DNA of 22,952 bases from DATBMY01 sp036554605. Its GTDB lineage: Bacteria; Acidobacteriota; Blastocatellia; UBA7656. The DNA lies in the NCBI GenBank assembly GCA_036554605.1, contig DATBMY010000262.1:1-22952 (forward strand), given 5' to 3'. How positions within the stretch are numbered: position 1 is the first letter of the stretch; each line of letters opens with the position of its first letter. Under the pieces are notes generated by a model. The model was not told the DNA's origin. It made no database searches and saw only the letters and a list, made by a program, of their open reading frames with translations. Position numbers and translations under genes: made by a program. Shown in pieces: positions 14,211 through 22,234 of this stretch.

Positions 14211-16562
14211 CTATTCGGCGGCGTGCGCTTCTTGCAGCAGTCCCATGCGGCGAAGCAATCTCAAATAGCGGGCATCTTCACGCACGTTATCGAATATCGG
14301 CTCGACCTTCAGATATACGAGAATGCCGTGACGTTCCTGGTAAGCCTTTTCGAGCCACTCGAAGGCTTCCTCGATCTTCCCAAGGCCGAGGTATATGCGG
14401 GCGTAGCTGTAAGGCGAGACGTACTCTCTTTCGGCAAGCTCCGCCAGATCGTCGAGCACGCGCCGCGCATCATCGATTCGGCCCCAGGCAGAGTAATTGT
14501 AGCCGAGCGCCGACATGGTCTCGGAGTTGTCCGGCGATAGATCGAGCGAGCGCTTGAGCTGCGCTTCGGCCTCCTCGTACATGAGCTTTTCGGTATAAAT
14601 CATGCCAAGCCGGCGATAGCCGAGGAAGAAGTTCGGGTATATTTCGAGGGACTTCAAACACTGCTGCTCCGCCTCGTCGTACTGCCGCGCGAAGTAGAGT
14701 ATTCTGCCCAGGTTGAAGTTTATGACAAGCGACAGCGGCTCTGCCTCTTCGGCCCTCGATATTTCGATGAAGGCTTCGTCAAAGCGCTCCATGGCCGCAA
14801 GCAGCAGCGAGTACCACAGGTGCGCCGTGGCGTACTCGGGGTTCAGCTCTATGGAGCGGCGGAAGCCTCGCTCCGCCCCCTCCCAGTCCCACTCATACCA
14901 GAAGCGAACGTGCGCGAGCGCCGCCTGCGCCTCGGCAAGATTCTCGTCTAAGGATAGCGCCTTGAGCGCGGTCGCCTTTGCGCGCAGAAAGGCGGTGCGG
15001 GGCGGCATGGAGCCGTAACCCGCAAGCAGGTTGTAGGCGTCGGCCAGACCCGCGTAGGCGAGCGTGTACTTCGAGTCGAGCCCAATCGCCCGCTCGAAAT
15101 AGGTGATGCTCTTTTTTATCCCCTCTTCGGTCCGCTTGTTCCAGTGGTAACGACCTTTGAGGTATAGCTGGTACGCCTCGGTATTTTCCGGATAGCGGCG
15201 CGCGAGCCCTTCCTTTTGCGCGCCGGTCAGCCGCAGGCGTAGCGCGTCGGAGATTTCGCTGGCGATCTCTTCTTCGACTTCGAATATGTCGGAGATGGTG
15301 CGGTTGAACTGGCCGCCCCACAGGTGCGATCCGTCATCGGTGTCCACGAGCTCCGTCTTTATGACGAGCGTGTCGCCCCTGAGCAGCACGCGCCCGACGA
15401 CGATGGCCCGCACGCCCAGATCGCGCCCGACCTCCTGCGGGTCGAGCGGCTCTTCCTGCGGGGGGAGCGACCCCGTAGGCACGCGCTTGTAGCGAAAGAC
15501 GGTGCTGCGCGCCATTACGCGCAGTCGCGGGACGCGCGAGAGATTGATGATCAGCGACTCGGTTATGCCGTCCGAAAGATATTCCATTTCCGGGTCGCCG
15601 CTGAGATTGACTAAAGGGAGTATGGCGAGCGAGTCGAGCCTTCGCCGCGAGCGGGGGCGGCGCACGACCTGAGTCGGCCGGTTGAGGCTCATCGTGGGCC
15701 TCGACCCGGTGTCGCCGTCGCGCTGGAGATTGCGCAGGTCGACTGAAAGCTCGATTGCCGATTGATAGCGGCGCGCGGGCTCCTTTTCCATGCACTTTCG
15801 CACTATGCGCTCAAGCTCCGCCGGCACGCTGTGGTTGAGCCGCGATAGCGAAAGCGGCTCCTCGTGTATGATGCGGTCGATCATCTCCACGATGTTATCG
15901 CCCTCGAACGGCAGCCGCCCGGCGAGCATCTCGTATATGACCACGCCGAGCGAGAATATATCCGAGCGCGAGTCCAGCTCGCGACCGAGCGCCTGCTCGG
16001 GCGACATATAAGAGACCGTGCCTTCGACGGCGTTCAACGATGTCTGGCGGCCGATCTCGCGCGTGATGTCGGGAGGCTCTCTATCTTCGGGCTCGCAGCC
16101 GCGGGCTATTCCGAAATCGAGTATCTTGACGAACCCTCGTTCATTAATCAGAATGTTCGAGCTTTTTATGTCGCAGTGAATGATCTCCAGCTTATGCGCG
16201 TCGGCCAGCGCGTCGGCGATCTGCGCGGCGATCTCGATAATATCAGATGGCGCAAGCGGCCCCTGCTTGATCCTCGATGAGAGCGGCTCGCCATCGACGA
16301 ATTCCATAACGATGAACATCGCGCCTTCGTGTTCGCCTATATCGTAGATGGCGGCGATGTGAGGCGAGCGAAGCGCAGACGTCGCACGCGCTTCGGCCAT
16401 AAATCGTGTCCGCCGCGCCGGGTCATACTGGTATGAGGCCGGCAGGAATTTGATCGCCACCTGTCGTTGCAGGCGCGTATCTTCGGCCAGATAGACTTCA
16501 CCCATGCCGCCAGCGCCGAGCTGGTTGATGATGCGATAGTGAGAAATCATCTCCTGGCTCAA
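14211..16562 (-). CDS. Ser/Thr protein kinase with TolB-like domain and TPR repeats
   Basis: The product has 783 residues. The kinase domain spans about 9-270, with G-loop GAGGMGEVY, Lys38 in VAIKFL, DFG at 149-151 and SYMSPEQA. A TolB-like domain (about 297-440, from LAILPLVNLSGD to IASEISDALRLRL) follows, as in TPR adenylate cyclases. The C-terminus (about 455-783) is TPR repeats such as YAGLADAYNLLAGY and EAEAQLKRSLDLSPDN. The catalytic loop reads IIHCDIKSSNI, so Cys130 replaces the usual Arg of HRD, making this a non-RD kinase; Asp131 is kept. No membrane helix is apparent between kinase and sensor region, unlike many relatives. The start is TTG 16562, with GAGG 8 nt upstream and a distance to ISHYRI that fits relatives; ATG 16550 is the alternative. 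The substrate is unknown. Confidence 0.9.
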   Translation of the reverse strand: MSQEMISHYRIINQLGAGGMGEVYLAEDTRLQRQVAIKFLPASYQYDPARRTRFMAEARATSALRSPHIAAIYDIGEHEGAMFIVMEFVDGEPLSSRIKQGPLAPSDIIEIAAQIADALADAHKLEIIHCDIKSSNILINERGFVKILDFGIARGCEPEDREPPDITREIGRQTSLNAVEGTVSYMSPEQALGRELDSRSDIFSLGVVIYEMLAGRLPFEGDNIVEMIDRIIHEEPLSLSRLNHSVPAELERIVRKCMEKEPARRYQSAIELSVDLRNLQRDGDTGSRPTMSLNRPTQVVRRPRSRRRLDSLAILPLVNLSGDPEMEYLSDGITESLIINLSRVPRLRVMARSTVFRYKRVPTGSLPPQEEPLDPQEVGRDLGVRAIVVGRVLLRGDTLVIKTELVDTDDGSHLWGGQFNRTISDIFEVEEEIASEISDALRLRLTGAQKEGLARRYPENTEAYQLYLKGRYHWNKRTEEGIKKSITYFERAIGLDSKYTLAYAGLADAYNLLAGYGSMPPRTAFLRAKATALKALSLDENLAEAQAALAHVRFWYEWDWEGAERGFRRSIELNPEYATAHLWYSLLLAAMERFDEAFIEISRAEEAEPLSLVINFNLGRILYFARQYDEAEQQCLKSLEIYPNFFLGYRRLGMIYTEKLMYEEAEAQLKRSLDLSPDNSETMSALGYNYSAWGRIDDARRVLDDLAELAEREYVSPYSYARIYLGLGKIEEAFEWLEKAYQERHGILVYLKVEPIFDNVREDARYLRLLRRMGLLQEAHAAE

Positions 16563-16717
16563 ACGGGTTACCTCAGACCTGCCGGGCTTTTCACACTTAC
16601 GGACACACGCCTGCGGGCAGCCGCGGTTCGAATTTATAACTTCAATTTGGGTTTGACGCTCGCCTATTATTTTTACCACATCGACGGGTAACAAAGAAGA
16701 GAATGGAAGAGACTAAC

Positions 16718-16780
16718 GCCTGAACATTACTGAGCTACCTGGCCTGAAGAGATTTAGAACGCGAGCAGTAACGTTCAGGC
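16718..16780. repeat. 15-bp inverted repeat with 33-nt spacer
   Basis: GCCTGAACATTACTG (16718-16732) and CAGTAACGTTCAGGC (16766-16780) are inverted copies matching at 14 of 15 positions. They lie in the 243-nt gap between the end of arsC and the kinase start, both genes on the minus strand. The pair could be a long-loop hairpin ending the ars transcript, a dyad bound by a regulator of the kinase gene, or the ends of a tiny non-coding element. No T-tract follows on the minus strand. Confidence 0.65.
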
Positions 16781-16805
16781 ATAATGAGGGCCGCGCCCGA
16801 TCGCT

Positions 16806-17252
16806 TCATTGCGAAGCAGTGTCGCGCCCCGCCTCGCGCTTGGAGATGAACTCCCGTAATCGCTCGCGTATCTCATTACGCACCCGGCGAAATACGGCTA
16901 GCCGGGCAGCTTCATCTCCTTCGGCGCTCGCCGGATCGTCAAAGCTCCAATGGATGCGCCTGGTCTTACCCGGAAAGACCGGGCATTGCTCTCTTGCGTT
17001 ATCGCATACCGTGATCACGTAGTCGAACTCTTGCCCGGCGAACTCATCAACCGATTTCGAGCGCTGGCCTGTGATGTCGATACCTGCCTCGCTCATCACT
17101 TTTATGGCTTCCGGCCGGACCTGACTCGGCCTGGTGCCCGCGCTCAATACCTCAAATTGCGGCCCGCCGTCTTGCCGCAGTAAACCCTCCGCCATCTGGC
17201 TTCGAGCAGAATTTCCCGTGCAGAGTATCAAGACACGCTCTGGTTGACCCAT
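16806..17252 (-). CDS. arsC: arsenate reductase, thioredoxin-coupled (LMW-PTPase fold)
   Basis: This enzyme reduces arsenate to arsenite, which Acr3 can export. The P-loop CTGNSARSQ contains nucleophile Cys11, and VCDNAREQCPVFPG contains Cys83 and Cys90, the redox relay of the thioredoxin-type ArsC of S. aureus and B. subtilis. Length is 148 residues, near the family norm. GGGAG upstream of ATG 17252 serves as ribosome binding site. It lies 18 nt after arsM and is the last gene of the ars unit. Glutaredoxin-type ArsC is excluded by the P-loop. Confidence 0.93.
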   Translation of the reverse strand: MGQPERVLILCTGNSARSQMAEGLLRQDGGPQFEVLSAGTRPSQVRPEAIKVMSEAGIDITGQRSKSVDEFAGQEFDYVITVCDNAREQCPVFPGKTRRIHWSFDDPASAEGDEAARLAVFRRVRNEIRERLREFISKREAGRDTASQ

Positions 17253-17270
17253 CGGTCGTACTCCCGGCGG

Positions 17271-18155
17271 TTATTGCTTCACCGCATAGACTCGAACGCT
17301 TGCCGCGTACTGGTTCACGTCATACTTCGCCAGCAACTCGGAGAGCATGCTCCGGCTCACGCCGTCAGCCGGCGCGGGCGAGCAGCAGCCCGAGCTTACC
17401 ACAGGCAAGTCTCCGCCCGCCGTTTCAGCCGGCGAAGCGCAGGATTGATTCTCGATCTTTGTATAGGCATTCAAATCGCTGCCGGTGTCTATGATCTCGA
17501 CATGAGAGAAGCCAGCATTCAGCAAGCCCTGACGATAATCCTCGATCAGAACCGCCCCCGCCACGCAGCCGACGTAAGCAAGAAGATCCGCGGCTATCTC
17601 GGCGGGAAGCTGCTTTTTGAGGGCAATGTCGCTGACGGCCAGACGGCCGCCGGGTTTGAGCACCCGCGCGATCTCGCGGAAGGCGGCCTGCTTGTCCGGC
17701 ACGAGGTTGAGCACGCAGTTGCTTATCACGCAGTCAACCGTTTCATCGCCCAAAGGCAGGCTTTCTATCTTTGCCAGGTGAAACTCGACGTTGCGGTAGG
17801 GCTTGCCATCGACTCCCTTCTCGGCATTGCGGCGGGCGCGCTCGATCATCTCGGCTGTCATGTCAATGCCAATCGCTTTGCCTGTTTCTCCGACCTTCGT
17901 CGAGGCCAGGAATACGTCGAGCCCGCCGCCGCAGCCGAGGTCGACTACAACTTCGCCGGGGCGCAGGTTGGCATAGGCCGTGGGATTGCCGCAGGAAAGC
18001 CCCATGTTGGCGTCTGCCGGTATGGAAGCCAGCTCCTCCGGCGAATAACCGAAGGCCTCAGCCACGGCCCGAACGCCTTCGTTGTTGGTTGAAAGACCGC
18101 TCGCGGCAATAGAACCATACTTTGACTTAACGGCTTCTTGAATCTCTCTGGTCAT
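17271..18155 (-). CDS. arsM: arsenite S-adenosylmethionine methyltransferase
   Basis: ArsM methylates As(III) with SAM in steps to mono-, di- and trimethylarsenicals. The 294-residue product has the SAM motif VVDLGCGGGLD (70-80) and the three conserved arsenite-binding cysteines: Cys55 in MGLSCGNP, Cys147 in ISNCVLNLV and Cys197 in YVGCVAGA. The C-terminal domain has extra cysteines, QSCASP (239) and GCCSP (257-258), as often seen in bacterial ArsM. ATG 18155 is chosen because AAAGGA lies about 8 nt upstream; ATG 18179 would add eight residues without a ribosome binding site. It is 119 nt downstream of the Cys-rich small gene and 18 nt before arsC. Confidence 0.93.
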   Translation of the reverse strand: MTREIQEAVKSKYGSIAASGLSTNNEGVRAVAEAFGYSPEELASIPADANMGLSCGNPTAYANLRPGEVVVDLGCGGGLDVFLASTKVGETGKAIGIDMTAEMIERARRNAEKGVDGKPYRNVEFHLAKIESLPLGDETVDCVISNCVLNLVPDKQAAFREIARVLKPGGRLAVSDIALKKQLPAEIAADLLAYVGCVAGAVLIEDYRQGLLNAGFSHVEIIDTGSDLNAYTKIENQSCASPAETAGGDLPVVSSGCCSPAPADGVSRSMLSELLAKYDVNQYAASVRVYAVKQ

Positions 18156-18274
18156 CACTTGATCCTTTCTCGCTTCCATCCGGGAAGCGCAAACAAATTC
18201 CAGAACGCAGCGCCGCGCACGCTATAGTCGCGCAATCCGCGCCTCAAAAGCTTTATTGAGTTGCGGCGCCGGTA

Positions 18275-18511
18275 TTAGATCCCGGCGATCACGCGCTGCA
18301 TCATCAGCCTGCTGTTCGACAGGTCGTAGCAACTCCGGTACTGCTCGCATGCCTGGCACTCTTCCCATTCCTTCAGATCGCATTCAAGCTGTCGCGAATG
18401 CGCCATCTGCCCCGTGCAGTTGATTCGCGCCTTGAAGACCTTCCCCTCAAGCACCCTGTTGTAGTCGACCCGTGACAGGTCCGGATATATCTTTCCAAAA
18501 CATTCCTTCAT
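18275..18511 (-). CDS. 78-residue Cys-rich protein in the ars operon, function unknown
   Basis: This small soluble protein has six cysteines: Cys4, Cys32, Cys44 and then WEECQACEQYRSCYDLS with Cys52, Cys55 and Cys61. It has no signal peptide or membrane segment. It has a strong ribosome binding site (AAGGAGG 9 nt before ATG 18511) and lies 39 nt after acr3 and before arsM, so it is surely part of the ars unit. I do not recognise a named family with confidence. The CxxC-x5-C cluster could bind As(III), zinc or another soft metal, or act in thiol exchange. It might serve as an arsenite chaperone between ArsC, ArsM and Acr3, which is only an inference from position and cysteine content. Confidence 0.8.
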   Translation of the reverse strand: MKECFGKIYPDLSRVDYNRVLEGKVFKARINCTGQMAHSRQLECDLKEWEECQACEQYRSCYDLSNSRLMMQRVIAGI

Positions 18512-18550
18512 GACTCTTCCCCTCCTTTCGCAGGGGCTAAACGACCACGC

Positions 18551-19648
18551 CTACGAGTAGCTCGGCGCATCTTCAGCGGCTTGCTGTAGGGCGGCTTTGT
18601 CTTCCGCGCCAAAGAGACGGCGCTGGAAGTACAGCGCCACGTTCACAAGCCCTATCAGCGCGGGCACCTCGACGAGCGGGCCGATCACGGCGGCAAACGC
18701 CGCCCCAGAGTTGATCCCGAATACCGCGACCGCCACCGCAATCGCCAGCTCGAAATTATTGCTCGCGGCGGTGAACGAGAGCGTCGCCGTCTTCGAGTAA
18801 TCGGCTCCCACCTTGCGCCCCATATAGAAGCTGACAAGGAACATAACCACGAAGTAGATCAGCAGCGGTATCGCTATGCGAACCACGTCGAGCGGAAGCT
18901 CGACGATCAGATTTCCCTTGAGGCTGAACATCACCACTATCGTAAATAGCAGCGCGACGAGCGTCACGGGGCTGATCTTCGGGATGAACCGGGTGTGATA
19001 CCACTCTTTGCCCTTCGCCTTAACAAGCACGAGGCGGGTGAGCATCCCCGCGATGAACGGGACTCCCAGATAGATAAATACGCTCTCGGCAATCTGGCCT
19101 ATGCTCACATCTACTATGCTGCCGCTGAGCCCGAACAGGGGCGGCAATACCGTGATGAATACCCATGCATAGACGCTATAGAAAAGCACCTGGAAGATGC
19201 TGTTAAAGGCGACAAGCCCGGCCGCGTACTCGTTATCTCCCCTGGCAAGCTCGTTCCACACGATCACCATCGCAATGCAGCGGGCCAACCCGATCATGAT
19301 CAGGCCCACCATATACTCCGGATAATTGTGGAGAAATAGTATAGCCAGAAAGAACATCAGCGCCGGCCCGATCACCCAGTTCTGCACAAGCGACAGGCCC
19401 AGCACTTTCCAGTTGCGGAACACGTCGCCAAGCTCTTCATAGCGGACCTTCGCAAGCGGCGGGTACATCATCAGAATCAATCCGATGGCGATGGGGATGT
19501 TCGTCGTGCCGCTCTGGAAACTGTTGACGAATGATTCGACCCCGGGAACGAAATAGCCGAGGCTGACGCCTGCTGCCATCGCTATGAAAATCCAGAGCGT
19601 AAGGAAGCGGTCTAAGAAGGAGAGCCGACGGGCAACTTTACCCCGCAT
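18551..19648 (-). CDS. acr3: arsenite efflux permease Acr3
   Basis: This is an arsenite/H+ antiporter of the BART superfamily with about ten membrane helices in 365 residues. The essential Cys is in GLARCIAMVIVWNELARGD (Cys124), and the conserved Glu is in SNNFELAIAVAV (Glu300), the pair known from studied Acr3 proteins. The N-terminus LSFLDRFLTLWIFIAMAAGV is also typical. GAGG lies about 7 nt before ATG 19648. It is the first gene of the ars unit (acr3, Cys-rich protein, arsM, arsC), about 100 nt downstream of a near-consensus promoter. No ArsA ATPase or ArsD is present, consistent with Acr3 acting alone. Confidence 0.95.
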   Translation of the reverse strand: MRGKVARRLSFLDRFLTLWIFIAMAAGVSLGYFVPGVESFVNSFQSGTTNIPIAIGLILMMYPPLAKVRYEELGDVFRNWKVLGLSLVQNWVIGPALMFFLAILFLHNYPEYMVGLIMIGLARCIAMVIVWNELARGDNEYAAGLVAFNSIFQVLFYSVYAWVFITVLPPLFGLSGSIVDVSIGQIAESVFIYLGVPFIAGMLTRLVLVKAKGKEWYHTRFIPKISPVTLVALLFTIVVMFSLKGNLIVELPLDVVRIAIPLLIYFVVMFLVSFYMGRKVGADYSKTATLSFTAASNNFELAIAVAVAVFGINSGAAFAAVIGPLVEVPALIGLVNVALYFQRRLFGAEDKAALQQAAEDAPSYS

Positions 19649-19724
19649 AATGCGCCTCGCGTGTCCCGCCAGCTCCAGCCCCCTGACGAGTTTTATTAAT
19701 CGCAGCTTAAAAAAGCTCTCGCTT

Positions 19725-19746
19725 TATATTCGCCTTCGCGAATGTA
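19725..19746. repeat. inverted repeat at the predicted ars transcription start
   Basis: TATATTCGC and GCGAATGTA (with loop CTTC) form a near-perfect dyad, 8 of 9 positions pairing. It lies about where transcription from the TTGACA-TATGAT promoter would begin. It could be an operator for an ArsR encoded elsewhere, or a 5' mRNA hairpin. Confidence 0.45.
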
Positions 19747-19751
19747 TCCCC

Positions 19752-19780
19752 ATCATAAAGCCGGAATTCATATATGTCAA
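19752..19780 (-). promoter_or_regulatory. near-consensus sigma70 promoter of the ars operon
   Basis: Read on the minus strand, TTGACA (19780-19775), a 17-nt spacer and TATGAT (19757-19752) match the sigma70 consensus at 11 of 12 hexamer positions. The predicted start is near 19745, giving an untranslated leader of about 97 nt before acr3. A promoter this strong normally needs a repressor. The flanking inverted repeats are natural candidates for its site, but no arsR gene is in the window. Confidence 0.75.
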
Positions 19781-19798
19781 CACGAATTTGTTCCGGCT
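19759..19798. repeat. inverted repeat spanning the ars promoter
   Basis: AGCCGGAA (19759-19766) and TTCCGGCT (19791-19798) are perfect inverted copies flanking the spacer and -35 hexamer of the ars promoter, with inner AATTC and GAATT arms. The placement over -35 and spacer is what a repressor site would need. It differs from the classical ArsR operator, so the binding protein is unknown. Confidence 0.5.
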
Positions 19799-20124
19799 GA
19801 TCAGAAGCGCGAATAGAGCTGGTTTTCTTTCCCGAATGAGACGTGAGCCGGGCCGATGGCGACTGTTGAGCGCCGAGGCCCGTCAGGGTCAAAGCAGCGC
19901 CGAGCGATGCGTCGCGTCATACCAGATTAGCTGTTTCCCGAATAGATCTGCACCTTTTCGTATAAGCAATTCGCGCAAACCCTGTCGGTTCTCAAGAGAA
20001 TCAATTCTTTAGCTCGCAAAACGGTGTGGCATAACTTTTGATCTGTAGCTCGGCGTGAAGCTAGTAACGGCAGTCGATAAAAGACGCCTTTATAGGCTTA
20101 TAGTTTGAAATAAGGAGATGTTAT
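19799..20124. other. intergenic stretch without a recognisable gene
   Basis: Between the ars promoter region and the small exported-protein gene, no reading frame looks like a real protein. The ORFs here are short, lack ribosome binding sites and resemble no family. No tRNA or other RNA was recognised. The stretch probably carries the promoter of the downstream gene, though no convincing hexamer pair was found. Confidence 0.5.
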
Positions 20125-20553
20125 ATGAGTAACCTATTTGATCGTTTTGGCCGAAGCAATAGAGTAGTAGCTATTTTGACACTGATTCTCGTCTTTACCT
20201 TATCGTCGATCACGTTTGCCGCTCCTGACGAAAAGCACGGGCGCGGACCCGTACAGGCGAATTATCGCGACCGCGATGATGATGACGATAATCGCCGGGG
20301 AGGCTGGGACTGGAACCGGCGGGAGCTTCGCCGCCGCGCCATGAACTTTGGCAGCAGCGCGGGCTTTCAGGCAGGCAGGCACGATAAGTTCCGTGACCAG
20401 CGCTTTAACTTCCGCGATGAACGGGCCTTCCAGGCGGCGACCCTGGGGTATCGCAGAAATCTCGGGAGCCTCGATATGTACCGCAGAATCTTCCGAGAGG
20501 CATTCGCACAGTCCTATGCTCGAGGCTATCGCAGCGTCATTTCGAGGCGGTGA
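20125..20553 (+). CDS. small exported Arg/Asp-rich protein, function unknown
   Basis: The 142-residue product has a signal peptide (hydrophobic core about residues 14-31, likely cleavage near SSITFA). The mature part is strongly charged: a run of Asp in DRDDDDDNRR, many Arg, and a C-terminal pattern of Tyr, Phe and Gly-Tyr repeats (GYRRNL, YRRIFREAF, YARGYR). Similar small exported proteins with repeated GY and YR-F motifs are frequent in Acidobacteriota, without known function. AAGGAG 7-8 nt before ATG 20125 makes a strong start. It is a single-gene unit followed by a strong hairpin terminator. The acidic run could bind cations, but no function is assigned. Confidence 0.75.
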   Translation: MSNLFDRFGRSNRVVAILTLILVFTLSSITFAAPDEKHGRGPVQANYRDRDDDDDNRRGGWDWNRRELRRRAMNFGSSAGFQAGRHDKFRDQRFNFRDERAFQAATLGYRRNLGSLDMYRRIFREAFAQSYARGYRSVISRR

Positions 20554-20581
20554 TATAGCCGAATAAACTATCGAACCGGGC

Positions 20582-20628
20582 GGGGCGTGGCCGGGATGTT
20601 TCATCCGGGTCACGCCCCGTCAGTCTTT
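20582..20628 (+). terminator. rho-independent terminator between convergent genes
   Basis: A 17-bp stem (GGGGCGTGGCCGGGATG with CATCCGGGTCACGCCCC, 15 of 17 positions pairing) has a TTT loop and is followed by GTCAGTCTTTT on the + strand. It ends the small exported-protein transcript. It lies directly after the stop of the GH57 gene on the other strand, so it may end that transcript too. Confidence 0.8.
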
Positions 20629-22212
20629 TCCTGTATAGACTCTATAGTCTATCTCTTGAAATATAGTGTCGCGAGACTCGACGTCGATAAGCCACTCCAT
20701 ATCTATTTCGTTGCGGCGAATCATCTCATACAGGCGATTGAAGCGGTGTATATGATCGCGGAATCTTTTTATAGCGTACTGCACGCTTGTAGCGGTGGTG
20801 ATGATGAAGGCCCAGTCTGAAGACTCTGCCAGAAGCAGCTCGCGCGCGGCCTGGTTGAGCGCGCGACGAAGGTCGCCCTCGGCATTCGGGTATGATTGCG
20901 CGAGTTCTATCATGCGATCTTCGGCAACGTGCTGGTGCAGGTATATCCACTCGGTTTCGTTATTGATCCAGATCCGGTAATACCCTTCGGCGCCCCACGA
21001 CGACGTGCTTACCTGCTGGCGCTGGTTCTCCTGATACTCGTCGAGGTAATCAAGCGGCGTCGCCAGCCTCACTTCCGACTGGTCAAAGTGAATCTTGCGT
21101 ATAAGGTATTTTAGAAACTGCGGCCCCTCGAACCACCAGTGGCCGAAAAGCTCCGCGTCGTAAGGCGACACGACCAGCGGCTTGCGTCCGAGCACGCCCC
21201 TGAGATGCCGCGCCTGCGCCTGCCGGTTGAGCATAAAATGGCCCGCGTGCATGGCCGCTTTCGAGTTGGCCCATTCCGGCACGTAAAGCTGCTTCGCTCC
21301 CAGATCGACTTTGCCGGTGACGCGGAAGTACTTGATGCCGATGTTGCGCCGCACGCCGTCGCTGTGGAGGTAGGGCTTTATATAATCGTAATCGCCGTCG
21401 AATCCGAGGTCGCGGTAGAACTCGCGGTAGTCCGGGTCGCCCGGATAACCTATATCGGAGCTCCATACCTGCTCGCTCGTCTCTATGTCGCGGGCGAACG
21501 CCGCCACGCCCGCGGGGGTTACTGTCGGGGCATATATGCCCCGCCGGGGCTGCGGGGTGCCGAACATGACGGCGTGCGCGTCGACTATGAAGAACTTGAT
21601 CCCGGCATCGCGTAGCAGATCGTCTATGCCGGGCACGTAAGCGCATTCCGGCAGCCATATGCCGCGAGGGGCGCGGCCGAAATGTTTTATGTAATTGCGG
21701 CGGCCGACCTCTATCTGGGCCCGCCGCGCCTCCTCGCGCGTCATGAGCGGAAGAAAGCCGTGGGTTGCGCCGCAGGTGATAATATCGATGACGCCCGCGT
21801 CCTGCAGCGCGCGAAACCCGTTAAGCAGGTTGCGGCGGTACCGGTTCTCGAACAGATCGCGCGAGGCGGTGAAGTGGCGCAGGTACATTTGCGCGGTGTC
21901 GTTGAGCGGCCATTGCCCGCGCGTGCGCTCGACCTCTTTTTCGCAAAGCTCCACGAGCTTGTTGACGTGTCGCAGGTAGCGGTCCTGCAGAAGCGGGTCC
22001 GACAGCATCTCGCACAGCGGCGGCGTGAGCCCCATGGTCACGCGCACGGGAATGGCGTCGAGCGCGCAGTTTTCAAATACGCTCAAGAGCGGCAGGTACG
22101 TCTCGCTTATAGCTTCGTATAGCCAGTCCTCTTCCAGAAACTCCGGGTATTCGGGGTGACGCACGAACGGAAGATGCGCGTGAAGAATTATGGCGACGAG
22201 TCCTTGTTCCAT
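20620..22212 (-). CDS. GH57 family 1,4-alpha-glucan branching enzyme
   Basis: This 530-residue GH57 enzyme is predicted to make alpha-1,6 branches in glycogen-like glucan by transglycosylation in the cytoplasm. The five GH57 regions are visible: HAHLPFVRHPE (11-21), GATHGFLP, GIWLPECAY with nucleophile Glu189, SPYDAELFGHWWFEGP with acid Asp352, and SSWGAEGYYRIW. A C-terminal helical domain follows, as in the Thermus thermophilus and Thermococcus enzymes of similar length. No clear ribosome binding site precedes ATG 22212, so it probably relies on translation coupling with the upstream DUF4912 gene. An alpha-amylase role is less likely because the sequence matches the branching-enzyme group closely. 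Confidence 0.92.
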   Translation of the reverse strand: MEQGLVAIILHAHLPFVRHPEYPEFLEEDWLYEAISETYLPLLSVFENCALDAIPVRVTMGLTPPLCEMLSDPLLQDRYLRHVNKLVELCEKEVERTRGQWPLNDTAQMYLRHFTASRDLFENRYRRNLLNGFRALQDAGVIDIITCGATHGFLPLMTREEARRAQIEVGRRNYIKHFGRAPRGIWLPECAYVPGIDDLLRDAGIKFFIVDAHAVMFGTPQPRRGIYAPTVTPAGVAAFARDIETSEQVWSSDIGYPGDPDYREFYRDLGFDGDYDYIKPYLHSDGVRRNIGIKYFRVTGKVDLGAKQLYVPEWANSKAAMHAGHFMLNRQAQARHLRGVLGRKPLVVSPYDAELFGHWWFEGPQFLKYLIRKIHFDQSEVRLATPLDYLDEYQENQRQQVSTSSWGAEGYYRIWINNETEWIYLHQHVAEDRMIELAQSYPNAEGDLRRALNQAARELLLAESSDWAFIITTATSVQYAIKRFRDHIHRFNRLYEMIRRNEIDMEWLIDVESRDTIFQEIDYRVYTGKD

Positions 22213-22234
22213 TAACTATTTATGGTGCTGCTAT

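Noticed and set aside
17244..18092. 282-codon open frame on the plus strand
   Set aside because: It is antisense to arsM, whose motifs are complete; composition and lack of family motifs mark it as a shadow.
19649..20012. Possible arsR or other gene upstream of acr3
   Set aside because: The short frames on both strands show no helix-turn-helix or Cys metal site of ArsR and have no ribosome binding sites.
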